Shown: in pieces, positions 1 to 5,150 of the stretch
Layout: the number at the start of each line of letters is the position of its first letter
Position numbering within the stretch: position 1 is the stretch's first letter
Source: JBOHNM01 sp050730675
GTDB taxonomy: Bacteria; Planctomycetota; Phycisphaerae; Phycisphaerales; UBA1924
NCBI GenBank assembly: GCA_050730675.1
Contig: JBOHNM010000219.1
Location: 1 to 5,201, forward strand
Length of the DNA: 5,201 bases
Direction: 5' to 3'
Translations under genes and position numbers: made by a program
The notes under the pieces: model-generated
The model's database searches: none
Seen by the model: only the letters and a program-made list of their open reading frames with translations
Told to the model about the DNA's origin: nothing

Positions 1-22
1 GGACGGGGGACGGGGGACGGGG
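1..22. repeat. G-rich tandem repeat, unit ACGGGGG
   Basis: Three successive copies of a 7-base unit ACGGGGG (the last one base short) occupy the window edge. There are three runs of four or five G, so with one more run to the left it could form a G-quadruplex. The array may extend beyond the window. Function is not known. Confidence 0.7.
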
Positions 23-70
23 TCGCGGGCGATAGGACAAATGAGGCGCCTCTACCCATGGCCAAAAGAC

Positions 71-98
71 CGCGCCGTTGCGCAATTCGTGGTCACTT
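71..98. repeat. 28-bp direct repeat, copy 1
   Basis: This 28-base block begins CGCGCCGTTGCGCA and ends GGTCACTT. It recurs 111 bases further on at 182-209 with 25 of 28 positions identical; the differences are at 85, 88 and 90. Such a close match over 28 bases is unlikely by chance. The two copies flank a perfect hairpin at 121-138. I do not recognise the family. It could be a dispersed intergenic repeat or a remnant of a mobile element. Confidence 0.7.
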
Positions 99-120
99 TT
101 TGGAGTAAGGGTGTCGAACG

Positions 121-138
121 CATCGGGAAATCCCGATG
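121..138. repeat. Perfect 7-bp inverted repeat (hairpin)
   Basis: CATCGGG (121-127) is the exact reverse complement of CCCGATG (132-138), with the loop AAAT. No T-run follows directly on either strand, so it does not look like a simple intrinsic terminator. It sits between the two copies of the 28-bp direct repeat and may be the structured core of that repeat unit. Confidence 0.6.
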
Positions 139-181
139 TCGATGGAGTTTGGGATTTTGCGATTGCGCGCGGGGGCGCGGG

Positions 182-209
182 CGCGCCGTTGCGCACTTTG
201 CGGTCACTT
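182..209. repeat. 28-bp direct repeat, copy 2
   Basis: This is the second copy of the block at 71-98, differing at 196, 199 and 201. It is preceded by a very GC-rich run (about 167-186) made of GCGCG and GGGCGCG words, which can form local secondary structure. No gene boundary coincides with it. Confidence 0.7.
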
Positions 210-286
210 CGTCTTTCATAGAACGTGGTGGAGGAGCGTGGGCGCGTTCGGGTGGGTCGCCCTTCGGGGTGTTGGGGGCTTGGGGG

Positions 287-315
287 TTCACCGCAGAGAC
301 GCGGAGAACGCAGGG
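287..315. repeat. CGCAGAGA-type intergenic repeat
   Basis: TTCACCGCAGAGACGCGGAG followed by AACGCAGGG consists of three degenerate steps of about 9 bases, each starting CGCAG or CGCGG. From memory, repeats of the form CACAGAGACACAGAG are common between genes in Planctomycetes and some other environmental phyla, and often lie next to CACGGATT repeats, as here. That recognition is recall, not a search. Function is unknown. Confidence 0.5.
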
Positions 316-330
316 GAAGGCCAAGGCTTA

Positions 331-387
331 CTGCGGATTGACGCGGATGAACGCGGATTCGATGCAGGAGGCATGGATCAAGGCAAA
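331..387 (+). repeat. CGGAT-type tandem repeat, outer-left copy
   Basis: The block starts CTGCGGATTGACGCGGATG and contains three CGGAT words exactly 10 bases apart, followed by GATGCAGG and a tail ending CAAGGCAAAG. It repeats at a 63-base offset (394-450) with about 44 of 57 positions identical and no gaps. This copy has GCGGAT words and the junction GATG. It is complementary to the right-hand copy at 571-599, which shares both features, rather than to the nearer one. Confidence 0.7.
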
Positions 388-393
388 GACCGA

Positions 394-450
394 CCACGGA
401 TTGACACGGATTCACACGGATCCGATGCAAGATGCAGTGTTCAAGGCAAG
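394..450 (+). repeat. CGGAT-type tandem repeat, inner-left copy
   Basis: The block starts CCACGGATTGACACGGATTC, with three CACGGAT words at 10-base spacing, then GATGCAAGATGCAG and a tail CAAGGCAAGG. Its first 29 bases match the reverse complement of 525-553 at 26 of 29 positions. The 63-base offset from the previous copy is 21 codons, but this is the DNA repeat itself and I do not take it as a coding signal. Confidence 0.75.
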
Positions 451-468
451 GATGCCATAAAAGCAATG

Positions 469-494
469 AGGCCCCGGAGATCGCTCCGGGGCCT
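469..494. terminator. GC-rich terminator-like hairpin
   Basis: AGGCCCCGGAG (469-479), loop ATCG, and CTCCGGGGCCT (484-494) form a perfect 11-bp stem. On the plus strand a TTTT run (494-497) follows immediately. On the minus strand the stem is followed by CATTGCTTTTATGG, a weaker and more distant T-run. The only nearby gene that could use it is the minus-strand permease, which ends 114 bases away, so it may be that transcript's terminator or may act in both directions. The stem is clear; the direction of use is inferred. Confidence 0.6.
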
Positions 495-522
495 TTTCAC
501 ATGCATCTTCTCTTTGTCTTTT

Positions 523-557
523 CTGATCCGTGTTAATCCGTGAAAATCCGTGGTAAG
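523..557 (-). repeat. ATCCGTG repeat, inner-right copy
   Basis: The block starts CTGATCCGTGTTAATCCGTG and continues with a third ATCCGTGG, so three ATCCGTG words are spaced exactly 10 bases apart, ending TAAG. It recurs 46 bases further on (569-603) with 26 of 35 positions identical. It is in inverted orientation relative to the copies at 331 and 394. Confidence 0.7.
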
Positions 558-568
558 TCTTTCTGCTT

Positions 569-603
569 CTGATCCGCGCCCATCCGCGCAAAGCCGCGGC
601 AAG
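569..603 (-). repeat. ATCCGCG repeat, outer-right copy
   Basis: The block starts CTGATCCGCGCCCATCCGCG and ends GCCGCGGCAAG. This is the GC-rich variant of the neighbouring copy, with the words ATCCGCG, ATCCGCG and GCCGCGG at 10-base spacing. It ends only 4 bases before the last base of the permease stop codon on the minus strand, so the permease transcript must read straight into it. Confidence 0.65.
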
Positions 604-607
604 TTTC

Positions 608-2038
608 TCAGCTCTTGCCGAGCGGCAGCGGATCGCTCACCCTGCCCGCCGCCCACGCCCGCACCTGCGGCCAGACGATCTCCTTGAGCAGGATCTTGAT
701 GCACGCGGCGACGGGGATCGCGATCAGCAGGCCGTAGAAGCCAGCCAGCAGGCCGCCGGCGAGCGACGCGAAGAGGATCGTCGGGGTGTCCATGCCGGTG
801 TTCTTGCCCTGGATGGCGGGGGAGAGGATGTAGTCGTCGAGGATCTGGTTGATCGCGTGGACGACGACGGGCGCGCCGATGATCCACCAATATGAGTCGC
901 GGAACCCGCCGTGGGCGGGCTGGATGAGCATGAGGATGATCACGGTGACCATGCCCAGCAGCGTGGCGGCATACGGGACCAGGCAGAGCACGCCGACCAG
1001 CGGCCCCATGATCAGCCACGCCGGGACGCCGATGATCCAGTACGCGACCGTGAAGTAGACGATGAAGATGGCGCAGATCGTCAGCCGCCCGCGGATGAAC
1101 CCGGCGATGACGGCATCCATCTTGCCCACCAGATCGATCACACGCCCCTTCTTGCGCTCGGGAATGAGCGATTCCCAGAATCCGAGCACCTTGCCGTAGC
1201 CGGTGCAGAAGAAGAAGAAGAAAAAGCCCGTCAGGAAGAGCGTGAAGAGGAACATCCCGATGCCCGTGAGCGCACCGATGAGCGCCCCGACCGCGCCCGC
1301 GCTGCCTTGGATTGCGACCTTGCTGAGCGAACTCGCATTCGCCTCGATCCACTCCAGCCCCTGCTGGATGAGGTCGTACGCCTGCACACTCAAGCGCGAC
1401 GGTTCGTGCGTAACCGCCGGGCCCTCCGTGTGTGCGGGTTCAGTGGGCGGCGTGTGCGCCGGTGATTCGCCGGGCTTTGTCTCGAGTTTGCCGTCGGTGT
1501 CGGGATGCGGCGGATGCGGCGCGGGCGACGGTGCCGTTCCCTCATCCATTTCCTTCCGCCGCTTGGCCTCAAGCTTGAGGTCCACGATCCGGTCCCGCAG
1601 TTTGCGCCACACATCACTCGGCAGTTGCTGGTAGCGCAACTTGTCGTCGGGGTTCTCGACAGACTTCACCAGCTTGGCGATCGAACTCGAAAGCTGCTGC
1701 ACCGAGCCGACACCCTGCAGCACGCCGTAACCGACGCCGAGCGTCACCGGCACGCCGACAAGCAGGATCAATCCCAGAATGATCGAGATCGCCGCGCCCG
1801 GCCGGCTGAAGGCCCGCCCCTTGGTCATCCATCGCACCAGCGGCTCAAAGAGGTACGCCAGGAGCATCGCCAGCAGGATCGGCACCGTCACCGTCCGCAG
1901 CACATAGCCCAGGTAGAGCAGCGCCAGCACCGCGACGATCAACGCGACATCGCGCAGCGGCTGGATGTGCCACAGGTGCAGCGTGCGCCAATCGATCGGT
2001 TTGCCCGGTGGAGGCGGCTGGTTCGGCGTTTCCGGCAT
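608..2038 (-). CDS. AI-2E family transporter (PF01594-type membrane protein)
   Basis: This 476-residue inner-membrane protein belongs to the AI-2E family, whose members include the quorum-signal exporter TqsA, Na+/H+ antiporters and many proteins of unknown substrate; the substrate here cannot be named. Hydrophobic segments lie near residues 30-66, 84-108, 245-278, 312-333, 336-371, 384-400 and 418-452, the usual family layout. The typical C-terminal block is present: VPYAATLLG (354-362), a GKNTGMDTP stretch (411-419), and a Gly-rich helix ending GLLIAIPVAA (436-445). Family members are usually about 350 residues. The excess lies in a charged, Pro/Glu/Thr-rich stretch at about 160-215, between the third and fourth membrane segments. 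Six consecutive Phe (272-277) are encoded by a TTC-rich run. The ATG at 2038 begins a sensible proline-rich N-terminus, but no Shine-Dalgarno is visible. The start lies 50 bases past the polX stop, so co-transcription is possible. Confidence 0.9.
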   Translation of the reverse strand: MPETPNQPPPPGKPIDWRTLHLWHIQPLRDVALIVAVLALLYLGYVLRTVTVPILLAMLLAYLFEPLVRWMTKGRAFSRPGAAISIILGLILLVGVPVTLGVGYGVLQGVGSVQQLSSSIAKLVKSVENPDDKLRYQQLPSDVWRKLRDRIVDLKLEAKRRKEMDEGTAPSPAPHPPHPDTDGKLETKPGESPAHTPPTEPAHTEGPAVTHEPSRLSVQAYDLIQQGLEWIEANASSLSKVAIQGSAGAVGALIGALTGIGMFLFTLFLTGFFFFFFCTGYGKVLGFWESLIPERKKGRVIDLVGKMDAVIAGFIRGRLTICAIFIVYFTVAYWIIGVPAWLIMGPLVGVLCLVPYAATLLGMVTVIILMLIQPAHGGFRDSYWWIIGAPVVVHAINQILDDYILSPAIQGKNTGMDTPTILFASLAGGLLAGFYGLLIAIPVAACIKILLKEIVWPQVRAWAAGRVSDPLPLGKS

Positions 2039-2066
2039 GGGTATAGGTTAGCGAAAATGGAGCCCC

Positions 2067-2082
2067 GGCGCGAGTTCGCGCC
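2067..2082 (-). terminator. Small GC hairpin after polX; possible weak terminator
   Basis: GGCGCG (2067-2072) and CGCGCC (2077-2082) form a perfect 6-bp stem around AGTT in the 50-base gap between polX and the permease. Read on the minus strand, the stem is followed by GGGGCTCCATTTTCGC, so the T-run is about 8 bases away and short. It could attenuate transcription between the two genes, but it is not a convincing terminator. No clear promoter is visible in the rest of the gap; CTATAC just before the permease ATG is the only AT-rich word. Confidence 0.3.
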
Positions 2083-2088
2083 GCCGCA

Positions 2089-3921
2089 TCACTTGCGTTT
2101 GTGTTTCAGCCACCCGTGCAGCTTCTTGGCGTCCCACGTGTTGATGCACTGTTCCGGCGGCAGCCACCCGCGCCGGCCCGTCTGCACGCCGAAGCGCAGG
2201 TTGTCAAAGTCGCCCGGCAGGTGCACATCGCAGTCGATGGCGATCAGGCACCCGGCCTCGACTGCCGCCCGCACGTGTGAATCGCGCAGGTCCAGCCGCA
2301 TCCAGTGCGCGTTGATCTCCAGCGCGACATCATGTTCCTTCGCCGCGGCGATGAGCTTAGCCATGTCGGGCGAGAGCCCCTGACGCCGCGCGATCAGCCG
2401 GCCCGTCGGGTGGCCGAGGATGTGGACCATCGGATGCCGGATGGCTTTGAGCAGCCGTTCGGTCGCCGCGTCGGGCTCTTGCGACAGCGCCGCGTGCGGC
2501 GACGCCACCACCACGTCCAATTCCGCCAGCAGGTCGTCGTCGTAGTCCAGCCGCCCCTCGGCGAGAATGTCCACCTCGCTGCCGGTGAGGATCGAGATTC
2601 CCTTGACCTGCGTCGCGCGCACAGCCGCAATGTGCTCGCGCAGGCGCTTGGGCTTGAGGCCGTTGGCGATCGCGGACGACTGCGAGTGGTCCGTGACAGC
2701 GATGGTGTGGAAGCCGCGAGCCTTCGCTCCCTCCGCCAGCTCTTTGATCGTCATCGATCCGTCCGATGCCGTCGTGTGGGAGTGCAACTCCGCTTTGATA
2801 TCCGCGACTTCGACAAATCGCGGCGTCGCCTTCAATTCCAATTCGCCGCGGTCCTCGCGAACCTCCGGAGGCACCCACGGCGTCTTGAGCGCCTTGTAGA
2901 TCTCATCCTCGGTCTTGCTCGCCACCGGTTTGACGCCGCGCTTGTGAGGCGGCTCGTCGTGCTTGGTCTTCGGATCGTCGGGGAACAGGCCGTACTCGTT
3001 GAGCGTCATGCCCATGTCGAGCGCCCGCGAACGCAGCTTGACATTGTGCTCCTTTGAGCCCGTGAAATACATCATCGCCGCCCCCCAGCTTGCCTGCGGC
3101 ACCACCTTCAGGTCCACCTGCACACTCGCGCCTACGTCGGCATCTCCACCTTCTTCGCCCGGTCCCCAGTCGTGATCGTTTGCGATCGCGATCCGCACGC
3201 TCGCCCGCGTGTCCCCCGCCGCAATCACCTGCTTCACCTGCGGCAGCGTGCGGAACTTCTCACTCACATTGGCCGCCGCGGCATCGTCGTTCGTGGCGAC
3301 GAGGATGTCGATATCGCCGATAGTCTCCTTGCCGCGCCGCAGCGACCCCGCCGCCTCGATCTGCTTGACGCCTTTGACCGTGCGGAGCTGCTCGATCACG
3401 CCATCGGCGATCAGACGGGCGGGTCCGATGTGCAGGCGCTTGCCGCTTTCGGCGAGCATGGCGATCGACTGTTTGAGTTTCTCGACGCTCTTGGCCCCCA
3501 TCCGTGGCAGCTTCAGAATGCTCCCGTCGTCAATGATCTTGTTGAGCCCCGCCAGGTCCTGCACCCCCGCGTCTGTCCACCACATGCGCACGGTCTTGGG
3601 GCCGCACCCGGGGATCGTGAGCAGTTCGAGCAAGCCCTTGGGCACCGCCGCGGCGAGTTCATCGAGTTCACCGATCCGCCCCTTGGTGACCAGCTCGATG
3701 ATCTTGTCGGCGATCTTCGGACCGATTCCCTCCACCTCCAGCAGTCGATTGCGTCCGTTCTCCTGGCATGCGAACACCGCGAACTCCACGCGCGAGTCCT
3801 CGATCGTGCGCCCTGCCCGCGCGTGCGCGCTGGCCCGGAACGAATCCGCCCCGGTCAATTCCAGCAGTTGCGAGATGCGATGAAATGCCGCCGCGATCTG
3901 TGCGTTGCTGAGCGTGGCCAT
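2089..3921 (-). CDS. polX: DNA polymerase X with PHP domain (PolX)
   Basis: This 610-residue cytoplasmic family X DNA polymerase carries a C-terminal PHP phosphoesterase. In studied bacterial homologues the pair gives gap-filling synthesis and 3'-5' exonuclease activity in base-excision repair. Helix-hairpin-helix DNA-binding elements lie at VEGIGPKIADKI (63-74), IPGCGPKT (103-110) and LPRMGAKS (138-145). The nucleotidyltransferase core has GSLRRG (192-197) and GDIDILV (202-208), giving metal-binding D203 and D205, with the third acid D270 in VQVDLKVV. A fingers/thumb stretch, HNVKLRSRALDMG (292-304) and LNEYGLF (307-313), is typical. The PHP domain keeps its expected metal ligands: H380 and H382 (ELHSH), D387, H412 (TDH), E449 (GSEVD), H476 (SPH), H504 (GHP), and D565/H567 (DVH), so exonuclease activity should be intact. 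Length is slightly above the usual ~570-580, partly from an acidic insert at about 248-266 just before D270. The ATG at 3921 fits the N-terminal alignment; no clear Shine-Dalgarno precedes it. It lies between recG and the permease on the same strand. Confidence 0.95.
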   Translation of the reverse strand: MATLSNAQIAAAFHRISQLLELTGADSFRASAHARAGRTIEDSRVEFAVFACQENGRNRLLEVEGIGPKIADKIIELVTKGRIGELDELAAAVPKGLLELLTIPGCGPKTVRMWWTDAGVQDLAGLNKIIDDGSILKLPRMGAKSVEKLKQSIAMLAESGKRLHIGPARLIADGVIEQLRTVKGVKQIEAAGSLRRGKETIGDIDILVATNDDAAAANVSEKFRTLPQVKQVIAAGDTRASVRIAIANDHDWGPGEEGGDADVGASVQVDLKVVPQASWGAAMMYFTGSKEHNVKLRSRALDMGMTLNEYGLFPDDPKTKHDEPPHKRGVKPVASKTEDEIYKALKTPWVPPEVREDRGELELKATPRFVEVADIKAELHSHTTASDGSMTIKELAEGAKARGFHTIAVTDHSQSSAIANGLKPKRLREHIAAVRATQVKGISILTGSEVDILAEGRLDYDDDLLAELDVVVASPHAALSQEPDAATERLLKAIRHPMVHILGHPTGRLIARRQGLSPDMAKLIAAAKEHDVALEINAHWMRLDLRDSHVRAAVEAGCLIAIDCDVHLPGDFDNLRFGVQTGRRGWLPPEQCINTWDAKKLHGWLKHKRK

Positions 3922-3951
3922 GCCCCGATGCTAGCGATCATCCCAATGCAC

Positions 3952-3983
3952 TGGTCGCCTGTTCGTTTGGTCGCCTCTTCACT
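3952..3983. repeat. 16-bp tandem repeat between recG and polX
   Basis: TGGTCGCCTGTTCGTT (3952-3967) is followed directly by TGGTCGCCTCTTCACT (3968-3983), 13 of 16 positions identical. It fills the middle of the 65-base gap between the recG stop (3987) and the polX ATG (3921). Two adjacent copies in an upstream gap could be a protein-binding site for polX control or merely a small duplication. The only promoter-like word I see near polX is TAGCAT on the minus strand, about 7 bases before the ATG and too close to be a convincing -10. Confidence 0.45.
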
Positions 3984-3986
3984 TCC

Positions 3987-5150
3987 CTACCCCACATCCG
4001 CCAACCCCATCCACTGCCCGTGCGCCTTGAGCAGGCGCCGCTTCAGCAGCGCATCGCCGGGCCGTGCCAGTTTCGGGCTCGCCTCGATCCATGCCGCGGC
4101 GTCGCGCCGAGCCTGCTGCAGGAGTTCGAGGTCTTTGCTGAAGTCCACAACGCGGAACGGCGGCATCCCCGCTTGGCGGGTGCCGATCAGCTCACCGAAA
4201 CCACGGATCTCCAGGTCCTTCTCCGCCAGCGTGAAGCCGTCGGACACATTCGCCATCACCGCCAGACGTGCCGCAGCCAGTTCTCCGAGCCCCAGCCCGA
4301 CGAGGATGCACGCGGAGGTCTTGCTCCCGCGCCCGACGCGCCCGCGAAGCTGATGGAGCTGTGCCAGCCCGTAACGATCGGCATCGAGGATGACCATCAC
4401 CGTGGCGTTGGGCACATCCACGCCGACCTCGATCACCGTCGTCGCCACCAGTACGTCGATCTGCCCTTCGCGGAAGCGTCCCATGATCGAGTCGCGTGTC
4501 TCACGCGATAACCGCCCGTGCATCGCCGCCAGCCGCTTGCCCTTGAGCGGACCCGCCTCGAGTTGCGACAGCGTCTCGTGCACGCTCGCGAGCTTCGGCG
4601 CACCGGCCTGCGCCGGGTCCTCGAAAAGATCTTCCGCGTTCTCGATCGCCGGTACCACGACGTACGCCTGCTCGCCGCGGTCGAGGCGCTTGAGCGCGAA
4701 CGCCCAGACCTCGTCGGACATCTGGTGGCCGACAACACGCGTGGTGATGGGCTTGCGCCCCGGCGGCAGTTCGCGGATCGTCGAAACGTCCAGGTCGCCG
4801 AAGAGCGTCATCGCCAGCGTCCGTGGGATCGGCGTCGCCGTCATCACGATCGTGTGCGGCGTCGCCCCGTCCGCGGCCTTGTCGCGCAGCGCCAACCGCT
4901 GGTGAACGCCGAAGCGGTGCTGCTCGTCGATCACCGCCACCGCCAGCGATTTGAACTTGACGCCGTCGGAGATCAGAGCATGCGTGCCGACCACGATATC
5001 CACGGTGCCGTCGGTCACGCCCGCGAGCACGCGCCGCCTCTCTGCCTCCGGCAGCCCCGACGTGAGCACCAACGTGTTGCTCCTGCTGGACGCCAAAACC
5101 CTGCATGAGCTTGACCGATTGGGCCTGCCGGCCAAGCCCAGCACCACCAA
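3987..5150 (-). CDS. recG: RecG helicase, C-terminal half only (5' truncated)
   Basis: RecG is a superfamily 2 ATP-dependent helicase that remodels stalled forks and branched DNA. Counting from the TTG at 5150 (387 codons), the visible motifs are DEQHRFG (75-81, motif II), MTATPIPRT (103-111, motif III), AAMHGRL (208-214), LVATTVIEVGVDVPNA (234-249, motif V), QLHQLRGRVGRG (264-275, motif VI) and the RecG-specific segment LEIRGFGELIGTRQAG (313-328). Full RecG is about 690 residues. The OB-fold wedge domain and the Walker A motif are absent. RecG similarity begins only around residue 27 (VLTSGLPEAERRR, about base 5072). The residues before that are not RecG-like, and the frame closes at a TAG (5172-5174). 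The listed start is therefore only an open-frame limit, not a believable start. Taken as is, the product could not hydrolyse ATP. Either recG is broken here by a rearrangement, or the sequence is misjoined. In the RG-x-GE motif, Phe replaces the usual Pro. The stop TAG lies 65 bases before polX. Confidence 0.88.
   Translation of the reverse strand: MVVLGLAGRPNRSSSCRVLASSRSNTLVLTSGLPEAERRRVLAGVTDGTVDIVVGTHALISDGVKFKSLAVAVIDEQHRFGVHQRLALRDKAADGATPHTIVMTATPIPRTLAMTLFGDLDVSTIRELPPGRKPITTRVVGHQMSDEVWAFALKRLDRGEQAYVVVPAIENAEDLFEDPAQAGAPKLASVHETLSQLEAGPLKGKRLAAMHGRLSRETRDSIMGRFREGQIDVLVATTVIEVGVDVPNATVMVILDADRYGLAQLHQLRGRVGRGSKTSACILVGLGLGELAAARLAVMANVSDGFTLAEKDLEIRGFGELIGTRQAGMPPFRVVDFSKDLELLQQARRDAAAWIEASPKLARPGDALLKRRLLKAHGQWMGLADVG

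Larger units (their letters stand above)
331..599. repeat. Nested long inverted repeat with central hairpin
   Basis: Four sets of complementary segments nest in order. 331-359 pairs with 571-599 (about 22 of 28 positions identical to its reverse complement, plus wobbles). 394-422 pairs with 525-553 (26 of 29). AAGATGCA at 429-436 pairs with TGCATCTT at 502-509 (8 of 8). 469-479 pairs with 484-494 (11 of 11). The GCG-type outer arms match each other and the CAC-type inner arms match each other, which suggests the arms were made or kept as pairs. A transcript could fold into a long interrupted hairpin. It lies just past the stop codon of the minus-strand permease gene. Possible roles are 3'-end processing, termination, or a miniature mobile element. 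Confidence 0.6.
1..607. other. Gene-free repeat-rich intergenic region
   Basis: I see no believable protein gene in these 607 bases. Open frames exist on both strands, but they are short, overlap each other, and translate into low-complexity Arg/Ala-rich peptides lying across obvious DNA repeats. The stretch instead holds a G-rich tandem repeat, a 28-bp direct repeat pair, a small perfect hairpin, a CGCAGAGA-type repeat, and a nested inverted repeat with a terminator-like hairpin, each listed separately. It lies downstream of the minus-strand permease gene. What lies left of base 1 is unknown. Confidence 0.75.

Noticed and set aside
121..138. Intrinsic terminator
   Set aside because: The stem is perfect but only 7 bp, with no T-run directly after it on either strand and no gene ending beside it.
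52..324. Minus-strand open frame of 90 codons
   Set aside because: It contains the two copies of the 28-bp direct repeat translated as similar peptides (VTAKCATAR and VTTNCATAR) and has no gene-like features. It most likely reflects repeats in GC-rich DNA.
41..460. Plus-strand open frame of 139 codons with a 21-residue internal repeat (GLTRMNADSMQ / GLTRIHTDPMQ)
   Set aside because: The repeat is the translation of the 63-base non-coding CGGAT DNA repeat, and the rest crosses two other repeat families. Composition is Arg/Gly/Ala-rich with no protein-like pattern, and an overlapping frame is equally open.
331..603. CRISPR array
   Set aside because: The repeats are short, degenerate, inverted relative to each other and unevenly spaced (63 and 46 bases), with no unique spacers between identical repeats.
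441..1352. Long minus-strand open frame of 303 codons overlapping the permease
   Set aside because: It is another frame of the permease gene, rich in Arg, His and Pro as expected for a GC-rich shadow frame, and its end runs into the intergenic repeats.
3172..4353. Plus-strand open frame of 393 codons opposite polX and recG
   Set aside because: It lies antisense to two well-conserved genes with complete motifs, has low-complexity composition, and spans the gap between them without any homology I recognise.
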